Part shown: positions 1 to 8,158 of the stretch, piece after piece
Numbering within the stretch: position 1 is the stretch's first letter
How the letters are laid out: each line of letters opens with the position of its first letter
DNA from: JABDIY01 sp963751955
GTDB lineage: Bacteria; Actinomycetota; Acidimicrobiia; Acidimicrobiales; SZUA-35
NCBI GenBank assembly: GCA_963751955.1
Contig: CAVVWM010000002.1
Span: forward strand, 124,001 to 188,000
Direction: 5' to 3'
DNA length: 64,000 bases
Program-made: the position numbers and the translations under genes
The notes under the pieces: generated by a model
The model's database searches: none
Told to the model about the DNA's origin: nothing
Seen by the model: the letters and a program-made list of their open reading frames with translations, nothing else

Positions 1-1
1 A

Positions 2-505
2 TTGGCCAAGGCACTCGGCGCCCAGGTCACCGGCGTGGCCAGCACCGCCAAGCTCGACCTCGTCCGTACGCTCGGTGCCGATCACGTCGTCGACTACACG
101 AGCGAGGACGCCACCGACGGCAGCCGACAGTACGACCTGATCATCGACATCGGCGGACGCACACCGGTCCGCCGGCTCCGCCGGGCCCTCGCCATCCGAG
201 GAACGCTCGTGATCGTCGGAGGCGAGGACGGCGATCGTTGGACCGGCGGTGTCGGCCGGCAACTCCGCGCCATCCTGTTGTCACCGTTCACCAAACAGCG
301 ACTCACCACGTTCATCAGCAAGGAAACCCACTCGTCGATCGAGCGCCTCGCCGAGTTCATCCGAAGCGGCGACGTCGTGCCTGCCGTGGGCGAACGCTTC
401 GCCCTCGAGAAGACCGCCGATGCGATCCGTCAGATGGAAGCAGGCACGACACGCGGCAAGTCCGTCATCGTCGTCCGCACCGATGGAGACGAAGGCGACT
501 CCTGA
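2..505 (+). CDS. MDR-family NAD(P)-dependent oxidoreductase, C-terminal part (5' end outside the window)
   Basis: This is the C-terminal 167 residues of a medium-chain dehydrogenase/reductase of the zinc-independent quinone oxidoreductase type. The reading frame is open at the left edge, so the catalytic N-terminal domain lies outside the window. The visible part begins inside the Rossmann domain. It contains the typical run KLDLVRTLGADHVVDYTSED, then YDLIIDIGG, then GTLVIVGGEDG, where the nucleotide is gripped. It ends with a typical family C-terminus (RGKSVIVV). Such enzymes transfer hydride from NAD(P)H to quinones or enones in the cytoplasm; the substrate cannot be read from this fragment. 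The family call is firm and the function is generic. Confidence 0.85.
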   Translation: MAKALGAQVTGVASTAKLDLVRTLGADHVVDYTSEDATDGSRQYDLIIDIGGRTPVRRLRRALAIRGTLVIVGGEDGDRWTGGVGRQLRAILLSPFTKQRLTTFISKETHSSIERLAEFIRSGDVVPAVGERFALEKTADAIRQMEAGTTRGKSVIVVRTDGDEGDS

Positions 506-511
506 ATTCGA

Positions 512-529
512 ACCCCACAAGCCTGGGGT
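512..529 (+). terminator. Short GC hairpin after the oxidoreductase gene
   Basis: A perfect 6-bp stem (ACCCCA/TGGGGT) with a 6-nt loop begins 6 bases after the stop codon. There is no T-tract, so it is at most a weak or factor-assisted terminator. Confidence 0.35.
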
Positions 530-1118
530 CGTCGACGCTGGCAACCTCGAGCTCATTGGTTCAGTGCGGGTACGTTGCGCCGTCGGTGACGAGTTGTGCG
601 ACTCGGTCGGCGAGGCCGTTGATGGGCGGGTTCTCCGGTGAGCGGCGTCGGGCGTCCGGCGGCTCATATTGATCAGGAAGCCGTTCGAAGCGCCCCGATC
701 CGGCAACGGTGAGCGCTCCACCGACGCAGCGGCCGACCGCACGATCTGATCGGCCGCAACCGTCCGGAAAGTGAGCCGATACAGAGCGGTTTCCGGATGC
801 TGGCTTGGCCTTGCTCGACGGGATGGACGGAACTGGATTCTCGACTGCTCGATCCCGCTGGCGAAGCCAGTGAGGGTGACGGCCACGAAGGTGGCTGCGA
901 GGTACGTGGCGGCAGAAAGAAGCCGCCGCTCCCGGCCAACTCCCGAGGCTGTGACCGCTCGGGTCCTTCAGGCGGCTTCATAGGAGCGAGGTACGGTTTG
1001 CGTGCACGACGTGGTTGCAGAGCGACGCGTCGCTGCCGACCACATGTAGGCGTGAAATCACCCCTCGCCAAACAGACAACGCACCCGTCAACCACCCAAA
1101 AGACTGGATACCCGAAAC
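530..1118. other. About 590 bases without a supportable gene
   Basis: Open frames exist on both strands but none shows a recognisable domain, a good ribosome-binding site or consistent coding character. The first bases (528-539) share a 12-mer with 3121-3132; see the findings. The region may hold decayed coding DNA. I see no RNA gene in it. Confidence 0.5.
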
Positions 1119-1775
1119 GTGACCGAGGCGCGAGAGTTCTGGAACAAGTCCGCGGACAACTACGACAAGACGGAGGAACGTTTCGATGTCATCCACCGGC
1201 GGTCTCGGGAACTCGCCAAGGGCCACCTGAACGAGACCGACCTGGTGCTCGACTACGGGTGTGGCACCGGAACGACCGCCTGTGAGCTGGCGGGCCAGGT
1301 GAGAGAGATTCGAGGCATCGACATCTCCGACAAGATGATCGAGCTTGCGGAGATGAAGGCAGCTGCTGGCGACGTACCAAACGTCACGTTCAGCCAAGGA
1401 GACATCTTTGACAAAGACCTCGCTCCCGGTTCCTTTGACGCCATCCTCGCGTTCAACATGTTGCACACGGTTCCCGACCCGGAGAGCGTCATGAACCGCG
1501 TCCATGAGCTTCTCAAGCCTGATGGGTTGCTGTTGTCAGTTACCCCGTGCCTTGGCGGCAAGATGTCGATTGGAGTCCGGCTTCAGATTCTACTGGTGGG
1601 AGTCTTGGGCCGAATTGGGGTGATTCCCGTGCCAATCAGAAGGCTCCGTTCGGCCGACCTGGACAGCCTTATTGCCAGCGTTCCTCTGTCGGTCGTTCGG
1701 GCCGAGGAGATCTTCGCAAGTGCCTCTAGCTACTTCGTCGCGGCGAAGAAGGAAGCCATAGGGACGGCACCGTAG
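1119..1775 (+). CDS. Class I SAM-dependent methyltransferase
   Basis: A 218-residue cytoplasmic methyltransferase of the Methyltransf_11/25 type. Motif I, LVLDYGCGTGT, lies at about residues 42-52 and binds S-adenosylmethionine. The acidic residue for the ribose is in GIDIS near 68, motif II is around GDIF near 95, and the motif III-like stretch FDAILAFNMLHTV is at 106-118. The start is GTG. The N-terminus (FWNKSADNYDKTEERF) matches the usual beginning of this family, so the protein is probably full length. The C-terminal third is more hydrophobic (RLQILLVGVLGRIGVI) and may bind a lipophilic acceptor. The substrate is unknown. It stands alone, with gene-poor DNA on both sides. Confidence 0.85.
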   Translation: MTEAREFWNKSADNYDKTEERFDVIHRRSRELAKGHLNETDLVLDYGCGTGTTACELAGQVREIRGIDISDKMIELAEMKAAAGDVPNVTFSQGDIFDKDLAPGSFDAILAFNMLHTVPDPESVMNRVHELLKPDGLLLSVTPCLGGKMSIGVRLQILLVGVLGRIGVIPVPIRRLRSADLDSLIASVPLSVVRAEEIFASASSYFVAAKKEAIGTAP

Positions 1776-2095
1776 AGCAGTCAGCCGGCTTCGGCAGCAG
1801 CGCGTCACTCGCACGACACCGCTCGGTGTCACGGCCCGGATATCCCGATCCGCCCATAGCCGGCACTGACGATTGCATCGGCGAAGTCGGCCGCTCGTCG
1901 CACATTTCCGAGCACCTGAACGAGCGCGTAGGTGCCGAACACGAGCGGGCCCGAGCTCGGTCGGGCGGCGCAACTATCGAGCGGCTCCAACCGCACGACT
2001 GCGCCGGTTCTCGGGCGCGGTATGACGCGTTCTGCGCTGCGATCACGAGGTCTGCAGGTCCCGCGTGGCTATCGGACGGCGGAACGAGAGGCGGC
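1776..2095. other. 320 bases without a confident gene; possible coding remnant on the minus strand
   Basis: No complete gene is visible. On the minus strand a frame ending with a stop at 1829-1831 stays open back to about 2040 and reads smoothly (for example FGTYALVQVLGNVRRAADF). It has no start codon or ribosome-binding site and no family I recognise. It could be the decayed 3' end of a gene that once lay downstream of the broken hydrolase. Confidence 0.3.
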
Positions 2096-2852
2096 TCACC
2101 GATCTGCGAGGAACCCCAGCACGTGCTGGATCACCCAGTCCGGTCGCGTGATGGTGAGGTGATGATCACCGTCGGTGATCTCTGCCTTCACGCGAGGCGC
2201 CACGGCGGCAAGTCGCCGGACTGTCCGCTCCGCGGAGTAGCTGACTTCGTGGCGGACGCAGTCTGGCGCGTACCAGTAGAGGTATCGCCGAATGTAGGAG
2301 CGACTGGGAAAGGTGCCGTAGAGGATCGCACGGGCATAGAGGCCGAGTGGTGGCCGGAGCACCGTCGGCGCAGACAGCAGGACGAGCTTGTCGAGCCGTT
2401 CGGGGAACTCGAGCGCGTAGAGGGATGCGATCCAGCCCCCATAGGAGTGCCCAACGAGTCGGACGTCGTGGACGTCGAGTTCGTCGAAGACCTCGTCGAG
2501 CCAACGCACGAAGTCGCCGGGACGGCGGGGTTGCTTCCTGTAGATGCTTCGCCCGATGTCGTAGATGTGATCGAGGGCGTACACGCGATGCTCGGAGGCG
2601 AGCGCTTCGATCACCGGTAATCCACGACAGCGAGGTTTCCGAATCGCCGGGCAACAGGACCAGCGGCGGTCCGTCGGCCGGGCCCTCGATCCCGACGAAC
2701 GTGTCACCAAACGTCGTGGGGACCATCGCCGATTCCGAGGGGATCGGCCAGCGTTGCGCTCGCGCGTCGTAGAAGGCCAAGTACTCCTCTTTCGATGCAG
2801 CGGAACGAAATGGGTGCCAGGGCGCCGTTGTTGCCACTGCTCTTCGTTCCAT
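2096..2852 (-). pseudogene. Alpha/beta hydrolase interrupted by a single-base frameshift
   Basis: Two overlapping minus-strand frames together make one alpha/beta hydrolase. The N-terminal part runs from an ATG at 2852 and reads KEEYLAFYDARAQRWP, then PPLVLLPGDSETSLSW, the oxyanion-hole strand. The C-terminal part continues in another frame from about 2617 and reads PVIEALASEHRVYALD, then the nucleophile elbow GHSYGGW and the catalytic histidine region ITDGDHHL. Removing one base in the ATTACCGG context near 2617 (minus strand) joins the two halves exactly where homologues continue. The repaired product would be about 250 residues, the normal family length. The gene is either a young pseudogene or carries a sequencing error. 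The substrate is unknown. Confidence 0.8.
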
Positions 2853-3389
2853 CGTTGCTCGTGTTCGATGTGGCTCGGCTCGTTGTGTGACGCTGCCGGC
2901 ATCTCGCAGCCCATCGCGAAGCTGATCGGACCGATCAGCCGTGGTGAGAAGAACAGCCGGCCAAAGCACTGCCCTGCTCGGGATCGGCCCGACTCTCACG
3001 CCACGCTACGCGCTCACCAAGGGCGGTCGTGATTCGAGCTGCCGATACCTGGTGCGCTGGGCGCGAAGAACCGCCGGGTATCTTGCTAAACGGGTTGAGT
3101 CGAACCCAGATCGAACCCCTGTCGTCGACGCTCTTTAGGGGCGCCCGGCGGCCGTCGCGCACAATCGGACGGTCTCGACCGCTCGTCGGTGCCGATCGCG
3201 AGCGAGACCTCTGCTGGTCGGGCGTGCGCATTCTGGAGCGGTCCGCCTCGTCCTTTGCTCCGTATGGGTCAGGGTCGGCCTGGCGTCTGCCAATGAGATC
3301 TCGTTGATCTCGATATCGAGGAGATGCAGCCTGTCGAGGACGAGTCGACTGGTCGGCGCCCGCAACTCGAGGTGGTGATGCGTGGGGGT
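2853..3389. other. About 540 bases without a supportable gene
   Basis: Lies between the broken hydrolase and the HxlR regulator. Frames on both strands are short or read as low-quality Arg/Pro-rich sequence. The block TCGAACCCC followed by GTCGTCGACGCT at 3111-3132 repeats a pair of blocks found at 508-539. No tRNA cloverleaf can be made from the TTCGA-like motifs here. Confidence 0.5.
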
Positions 3390-4031
3390 TCAGTTGGTGT
3401 TCGTCAACGCAGTTCCAATGAGCGCCAGGAACGCCGGGACGTTCTCTGTGCCGGTGACGATGTCGAGGTGGTTCGTCACGAAGTCGTCCAGCGTGATCAC
3501 GCCCTCACCGACATCGAGGAACGCCTCGTAGTTGGTTCGGACGACGATGCCGACGGGGTCGACCGTTGGTCCCCACTCCACGTCGACGGCCTCAGTCGTG
3601 GAGATGATGGTGAACTCGGCGTCGTCGACGATGAGTCTTGCGCGGAGGTTCGGTCGGTGGGTGGCGTGTTCGAGGAGAACGCGGAGGGGGAGCGCGATCG
3701 TGCGGAGGTTGCCGGGTTCTCGGGGGTGGGCATCGCGGGGGAGGCTGGAGCCGAATCGAGTCAGCTCCCACAGCACGCGGTCGGTGCGACGGCCGGCGTC
3801 GGTGAGCTGGTAGCCGACGCCGTTGGAGCGCTCGATCATTCCGGACTCGGACAGTTCCGCTAATCGGGTCGACAGAAGGTTGGTTGCGATGCCCAGTCCT
3901 TCGTGCAGCTCTTGGAACCGGGCCGGGCCGGCATGCAGGTCACGGAGGATGAGCAGGGTCCAGCGGTCACCAAGCACATCCAGGGCCCGGGCGATCGGAC
4001 ACAACAATCGATAGTGGCGCTGCTTTGTCAT
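3390..4031 (-). CDS. HxlR-family winged-helix transcriptional regulator
   Basis: A 213-residue regulator. The start ATG at 4031 was chosen over an upstream in-frame ATG at 4061 because a GGAGG ribosome-binding site lies 4-5 bases before it and because HxlR proteins begin just before the CPIARALDVLGDRW motif. The winged helix covers about residues 10-95, with the recognition region GIATNLLSTRLAEL near 47-60. The conserved Cys at position 11 is where HxlR/YodB-type sensors often carry a redox-reactive cysteine. The C-terminal 110 residues form an SCP2-like or effector domain seen in longer HxlR proteins. It is divergent from the carbonic anhydrase and NmrA-like pair, with a 17-bp inverted repeat between them, so it probably controls that pair and itself. 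Confidence 0.88.
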   Translation of the reverse strand: MTKQRHYRLLCPIARALDVLGDRWTLLILRDLHAGPARFQELHEGLGIATNLLSTRLAELSESGMIERSNGVGYQLTDAGRRTDRVLWELTRFGSSLPRDAHPREPGNLRTIALPLRVLLEHATHRPNLRARLIVDDAEFTIISTTEAVDVEWGPTVDPVGIVVRTNYEAFLDVGEGVITLDDFVTNHLDIVTGTENVPAFLALIGTALTNTN

Positions 4032-4052
4032 CTGACCTCCATTTGAACATAC

Positions 4053-4097
4053 TACTTGCAAAACTAAAGCAGAGGGGGTACTTTAATTTTGCAAGTA
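4053..4097. promoter_or_regulatory. 17-bp inverted repeat, candidate HxlR operator
   Basis: The arms TACTTGCAAAACTAAAG (4053-4069) and CTTTAATTTTGCAAGTA (4081-4097) are reverse complements with one mismatch, separated by 11 bases. They are strikingly AT-rich against the surrounding DNA and sit between the divergent HxlR and carbonic anhydrase starts. HxlR proteins bind such dyads as dimers, so this is the obvious operator and probably overlaps both promoters. Confidence 0.75.
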
Positions 4098-4141
4098 CGT
4101 TTCGGCCGTCCGAAACGAGCACCAAACAGAAAGAGGCAGCC

Positions 4142-4681
4142 ATGTCCAACCTGAATCCCCTCCTTGACCGCAACCGCTCCTTTGCCGGTACCGGTGCCCA
4201 CGAGGGACTCAGCCCGATTCCAAGACAACAATTGGTTGTCGTCACCTGCATGGACGGGCGGGTCGATCCGGCCCACATCCTGGGCGTCGAGCTCGGCGAT
4301 GCCCTCGTCATCCGCAACTCGGGTGGTCGAGTCACCAACGACGTTCTGCAAGAGATCGCGTTCATCGGTGCGGTCACCGAGATGATGTTCGGTGACGAGG
4401 CGGAGCCGTTCGAAGTGGCCGTCCTCCACCACACCGGCTGCGGCAGCGGCTTCCTCGCCGACGCCGGATTCCGGGCTAGCCTCGCTGCTCTCACCGGCGC
4501 CGACGATCAGGCGTTGGCCGACTCAGCCGTCACCGACCCCTACGAGTCGGTCAAACGTGACGTCGAGCAGCTGATCCAATCGCCACTCCTGTCCAACAGG
4601 GCTTCGGTTTCGGGCCACATCTATGACGTCGACACCGGCCTCGTCACCACCATCGTCCCGAGCAGCGGAGTCAGCCGATGA
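4142..4681 (+). CDS. Beta-class carbonic anhydrase
   Basis: A 179-residue cytoplasmic zinc enzyme that interconverts CO2 and bicarbonate. The zinc ligands are visible: Cys36 in VVTCMDGR, and His97 and Cys100 in HHTGC. The Asp38/Arg40 dyad that gates the active site is also present. The start at 4142 was preferred to an upstream in-frame start at 4025 because AAGAGG lies 5 bases before it, and because the upstream extension would run through the operator. The stop overlaps the start of the next gene (ATGA), so the two are translationally coupled. The small size fits the short actinobacterial beta-CA subgroup. Some members of that subgroup act on CS2 or COS instead, so the substrate is not certain. 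Confidence 0.87.
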   Translation: MSNLNPLLDRNRSFAGTGAHEGLSPIPRQQLVVVTCMDGRVDPAHILGVELGDALVIRNSGGRVTNDVLQEIAFIGAVTEMMFGDEAEPFEVAVLHHTGCGSGFLADAGFRASLAALTGADDQALADSAVTDPYESVKRDVEQLIQSPLLSNRASVSGHIYDVDTGLVTTIVPSSGVSR

Positions 4682-5802
4682 AGCCACGGGTTCTCATCAC
4701 CACCGCCGCTGGACGCACCGGTTCGGTTGCCGCAATCGACCTCGTCCGCCGCGGTCATCCGGTCCGCGGGATGGTTCGACGCGACGACCATCGGGCCCAG
4801 GCGCTCCGAGACGCCGGCGTGGAAGTCTTCGTCGGTGACCTGTTCGACTGGCGCGACCTGACCCGCGCGCTCCACGACGTGCAACTGGCCTATCACTGCC
4901 CACCCTTCGACGCCCAACACCTCCACGGCGCAACGATGTTCGCGCTCGCGGCCGAACAAGCCGGAGTTGAAGTCGTCGCGTTGATGAGCGGTTGGAACCC
5001 ACACCAGCTGCACCCATCGATCCTCCAACGAGAGCATTGGCTTGCGAACAACCTGTATCGCCGCCAAACCTTCGACGTCATTCACATCAACCCCGGAATG
5101 TTCGCATGGACCTACTTCCTCGGCCTCCCTGCGATCGTCCACTTCGGCCTGCTCGCCTTGCCGCTGGGCGACGGGCTCAACGCTCCACCGAGCAACGAAG
5201 ACGTCGGCCGCGTCGCCGCCGGAGCACTCGCCGACCCCACCGCCTACATCGGACGATGTCTGCGACCAACCGGGCCGGAGATGATCACACCCTCCGAGGC
5301 GGCCGAAGCGATGAGTCGAGCCCTCGGGCGCACGGTCCGATACAAGCCCGTCTCAGAAAGGGACTTCATCAAGGCCACGCGCGCCATGGAATTCCCCACC
5401 TTCCAGATCGCGCAGGTCCGGCACTACGCAAACGAACATCGCAACGGAGGCTTCATCGGCACGACCGATCACGTCGAGACAATCACTGGCACCGCGCCCG
5501 AAGACTTCGACACGATCGCACGCCGCTACCTCAGCAACCCGGCACACATCGCCGCCGACATGCGCCCAGGTTCCAAGCTCGCCGCCCTTCGACTCGGTTT
5601 CCGCATTGCACGTACCCGCGCCATCGACCTCGACCAATGGGAACAAACACGTGATTACCCCCTCATCTCCGACGGCCTACTCGCTCACGACAACCCCGAT
5701 TGGCTCGCGTCCGCACACCAAGGCCGACTCGCGCTCCTCGCCGATCGTCGAGCCGCCACCGGGACCAGAGGTCCTGCAGTGGGAGCGCCTCGGCGAACAT
5801 GA
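4678..5802 (+). CDS. NmrA-like NAD(P)-binding atypical short-chain reductase
   Basis: A 374-residue Rossmann-fold protein. The N-terminus MKPRVLITTAAGRTGS carries the glycine-rich nucleotide loop (about residues 8-16). DLFDWRDLTRAL follows where NmrA-like proteins place their second strand. The usual Tyr-x-x-x-Lys of classical SDRs is not evident, which fits the NmrA/HSCARG group of NAD(P) sensors or atypical reductases. The C-terminal 80 residues extend beyond the common family length. It begins inside the carbonic anhydrase stop codon, so the two genes form an operon, probably under the HxlR regulator. Redox-sensing partners of this kind are common in HxlR operons. The exact role is unknown. 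Confidence 0.75.
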   Translation: MKPRVLITTAAGRTGSVAAIDLVRRGHPVRGMVRRDDHRAQALRDAGVEVFVGDLFDWRDLTRALHDVQLAYHCPPFDAQHLHGATMFALAAEQAGVEVVALMSGWNPHQLHPSILQREHWLANNLYRRQTFDVIHINPGMFAWTYFLGLPAIVHFGLLALPLGDGLNAPPSNEDVGRVAAGALADPTAYIGRCLRPTGPEMITPSEAAEAMSRALGRTVRYKPVSERDFIKATRAMEFPTFQIAQVRHYANEHRNGGFIGTTDHVETITGTAPEDFDTIARRYLSNPAHIAADMRPGSKLAALRLGFRIARTRAIDLDQWEQTRDYPLISDGLLAHDNPDWLASAHQGRLALLADRRAATGTRGPAVGAPRRT

Positions 5803-5866
5803 CGGGCGCCGACACGATCTGAGCGGCGGTGACCGATCGAACGTGCCGAACCAGGGCGGGCGCTCG

Positions 5867-6580
5867 TCAGTGATCGGGCTGGTGATCTGTGCCGTGGTGC
5901 GACAGAGGGATCGGCGGGGTCCACCCTGCTTTGTGCAGTCGGTCGATCCCGTCGAGGAGCATGTCGAGGGCAAACTCGAACTCGACATCAGCATCGCAGC
6001 CCGAACCGGATGCTGAGACGGTGTTCACCATCTCGGCGATGTTCGGGTAGTCGATGGCGACTTGGTCCACTACGGCTTGTCGCTCAGTGGGTTCTTCGGG
6101 GAGGACAGGCGTCGGAAAGACGTCGCGTGTCAGCCCCCACATTCGAGAACTCAATGCGTGCATGGCGTGGTGAACCAGGTCCATCGAGAGGCCTCCGCTG
6201 CGCATGATGCCCATGAGTGTGTCCATGTATCCGAGCACGATCGGGCTTGATGCTTGTCGGGTCTCGATGGCTTCGGTGGCCCATGCTCGGCGTGCAAGTA
6301 CGACTCGAGCGGCGAGCACCTGAGCTCGCAGCCTGCCTGTCCAATCGGCCGGGTCTGCGCTGCGGTCCTCGATCGGGGCGATCTCGGCGATGATCGTGTC
6401 GACCATTCCGTCGATGAGCTCCTCACGACCGGTGACATGGTTGTAGAGCGCCATCGGGGTCACGCCCAGCGCGTCGGCAAGCCGTCGCATGCTCGTTGCC
6501 TCCAGCCCCTGCTCGTCAGCGAGACCGACAGCGGTCGTCAGGATCAGATCTCGACTGAGCGGTGCTCTCGCTTCGGTCAC
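5867..6580 (-). CDS. TetR/AcrR-family regulator (TetR_C class)
   Basis: A 237-residue one-component repressor. The helix-turn-helix covers about residues 12-55 (LEATSMRRLADALGVTPMAL, then YNHVTGREEL). The long ligand domain after residue 65 resembles the TetR_C_1 group. The start is GTG, with GAGAGG about ten bases upstream. It is divergent from the DUF4386 membrane-protein gene, and a perfect 17-bp palindrome lies in the shared intergenic region, which identifies the probable target. The ligand is unknown. Confidence 0.87.
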   Translation of the reverse strand: MTEARAPLSRDLILTTAVGLADEQGLEATSMRRLADALGVTPMALYNHVTGREELIDGMVDTIIAEIAPIEDRSADPADWTGRLRAQVLAARVVLARRAWATEAIETRQASSPIVLGYMDTLMGIMRSGGLSMDLVHHAMHALSSRMWGLTRDVFPTPVLPEEPTERQAVVDQVAIDYPNIAEMVNTVSASGSGCDADVEFEFALDMLLDGIDRLHKAGWTPPIPLSHHGTDHQPDH

Positions 6581-6655
6581 CAGTTGGTTTCCTCTCTACG
6601 CGAGTGTTGGGAGTTGCGAAGTCTACACCGTACACCTAGGCTGACGATGGTTGAT

Positions 6656-6672
6656 GGTATACGTCGTATACC
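6656..6672. promoter_or_regulatory. Perfect palindrome, candidate TetR operator
   Basis: GGTATACGTCGTATACC is an exact dyad of 8 bp on each side of one central base. It lies 24 bases before the DUF4386 start codon and 75 bases before the divergent tetR start. A weaker related sequence, GTCTACACCGTACACC, lies about 25 bases upstream and could be a second site. Confidence 0.75.
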
Positions 6673-6695
6673 CACAGATACCCGAGAGGATCCTC

Positions 6696-7380
6696 ATGAA
6701 CTCCCTACGCAGGCGGTCCTTGATCGCCGGACTGCTCTATTTCTCGACACACGTGACCTCGGTTGCGGCCGTGATCGCCTACGGCACGACGCCGCCCGAC
6801 GTGACACCCCCGTTTGACGACACTGCGATCCTGGCCGGCGTGCTCCTCGAGGTCCTTCTCGCCTTCGGCGTCATCGGAACCGGTCTCGCGCTCTTGCCCG
6901 TCCTGCGTCCGCACGGCGAATCACTGGCCTTCACATTCACCTCACTGCGCAACGTCGAAGGTGCCGTCATACTCGCCGGAGCGATGGCAATGCTCACACT
7001 GGCGTGGACCGCAACCGCCGATGTCGCCACCGACACCATTGCCGAAGTGCTGTTCGACCTGCACCGAGCGTCATTCCTCCTCGGCCAGGGGCTGGTGATC
7101 AGCATCAACAGCATCGTGATCGGCTACCTGCTGCGACGCTCACGACCTCGTGCCCGGCTGGATCGCAACACTCGGCATGATCGGAGGAGGTGTCGTCCTC
7201 GTCGGCAACCTGGCTCAATTCTTCGACGTGATCGCGTTCGGCGGGGCCATCGCCGGTGTCGCCGCCATCCCGGTCTTCGCCTTCGAGATCTGCTTCGCCG
7301 GATACATGGTCATCAAAGGCCTCCGGCCTCACACCGACGACTTCGACGACAGTCCCGCACCTGCAGCACAAGCCCGCTGA
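6696..7380 (+). pseudogene. DUF4386-family membrane protein broken by a single-base frameshift
   Basis: The reading starts at ATG 6696 with GAGAGGA 5 bases upstream. It gives an RRSLIAGLLYFSTHVTS N-terminus typical of DUF4386 proteins, then several membrane helices, up to IGYLLRRSR near 7143. The family sequence then continues in another frame as LVPGWIATLGMIGGG, then LVGNLAQFFDVIAF, and ends at 7380. Dropping one C in CGACCTCGTG (7146-7147) joins both parts into a protein of about 227 residues, the usual length. Known family members are integral membrane proteins of unknown function. The gene is divergent from and probably repressed by the TetR protein next door. It is either a recent pseudogene or carries a sequencing error. 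Confidence 0.8.
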
Positions 7381-7445
7381 GATCGGTCGCAGCGCCGAGG
7401 CCCCGTCCGACCGGGCGGCGCGAAGATCGGGTTCGATCCGTCGAT

Positions 7446-8021
7446 CTACGGGTACTCGAGGATGGGGTCGATGATGTCGAGGCCGCGTCCGACCAGATCC
7501 ACGAGGCGGGTCGCATCAGGGCTGCGGTACCAGTCGATCATGGCCGCATTGATGACGCCCATGACCGCTCCGGCGAGGATGTGGGCCCGGAACTCGTCCC
7601 CGTCGACCTGGTCTCCCAGCAGTTCTGCGGTGAGACGTTCGATCCACAGCTGTTGGACCGCGGCGTTGCCCTTGGCGAGGGCGGGTGTGACCTGGGCGAC
7701 ACTCATTGCCTGCCTCACGGGTAGAGGATCGCGGTCGATGTGCTCGCTGATCCTCCGGGCACCGTGGAGCATTCGCTCGCGTACGGCAGCATCGGGCATC
7801 TCGGCCAAGGCATCGCTCAGCACGTCGAGCCAGATACGGGGATGCAGATAGGCCAGGTCTTCTTTGTGATCGACATAGCGGAACACCGTGCGCCGAGACA
7901 CACCGGCACGCTGCGCAATCTCTTCCAGTGTCGCCGCAACACCCTTCTGCGCGAACAGCTCGCATGCTGCGCTGCTGAGCGCTCGCAGCGTGTCGTGTCG
8001 ATGTTCGCGGCGGCCGACCAC
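7446..8021 (-). CDS. TetR-family regulator
   Basis: A regulator of about 191 residues with an N-terminal helix-turn-helix (ELFAQKGVAATLEEIAQRAG, then VSRRTVFRYVDHKEDL) and a helical ligand domain. The GTG at 8021 is taken as start because homologues begin roughly 15-20 residues before the first HTH helix. An ATG at 8087 would add 22 atypical residues. It faces the LIC_13387-type membrane-protein gene and probably controls it. The ligand is unknown. Confidence 0.82.
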   Translation of the reverse strand: MVGRREHRHDTLRALSSAACELFAQKGVAATLEEIAQRAGVSRRTVFRYVDHKEDLAYLHPRIWLDVLSDALAEMPDAAVRERMLHGARRISEHIDRDPLPVRQAMSVAQVTPALAKGNAAVQQLWIERLTAELLGDQVDGDEFRAHILAGAVMGVINAAMIDWYRSPDATRLVDLVGRGLDIIDPILEYP

Positions 8022-8088
8022 GTCGCAAATGTTACGCCACCCTCGGACAAATTGGCACTTTGCGACAGGTACGACTTGATTCAACAAC

Positions 8089-8103
8089 TGTCACTATGAG
8101 ACA
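8089..8103. promoter_or_regulatory. Imperfect dyad, possible operator of the adjacent TetR protein
   Basis: TGTCACTATGAGACA has matching outer arms (TGTC/GACA) plus one inner pair. It lies between the divergent tetR gene and the membrane-protein gene. The symmetry is modest, so this is only a candidate. Confidence 0.3.
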
Positions 8104-8158
8104 CTTTCGACATGTTCGAGCAACAGAACACCTCACTGCGACCACTGGGAGCGAGACG

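Noticed and set aside
505..520. tRNA T-arm (GGTTCGAATTC on the minus strand)
   Set aside because: The flanking bases do not pair as a T-stem and no acceptor or anticodon arm can be found.
1826..2620. 264-codon plus-strand frame
   Set aside because: It is the antisense shadow of the broken hydrolase and has no recognisable domain.
3100..3125. tRNA T-arm-like motifs (GGGTTCGA twice on the minus strand)
   Set aside because: Stems do not pair and no cloverleaf forms.
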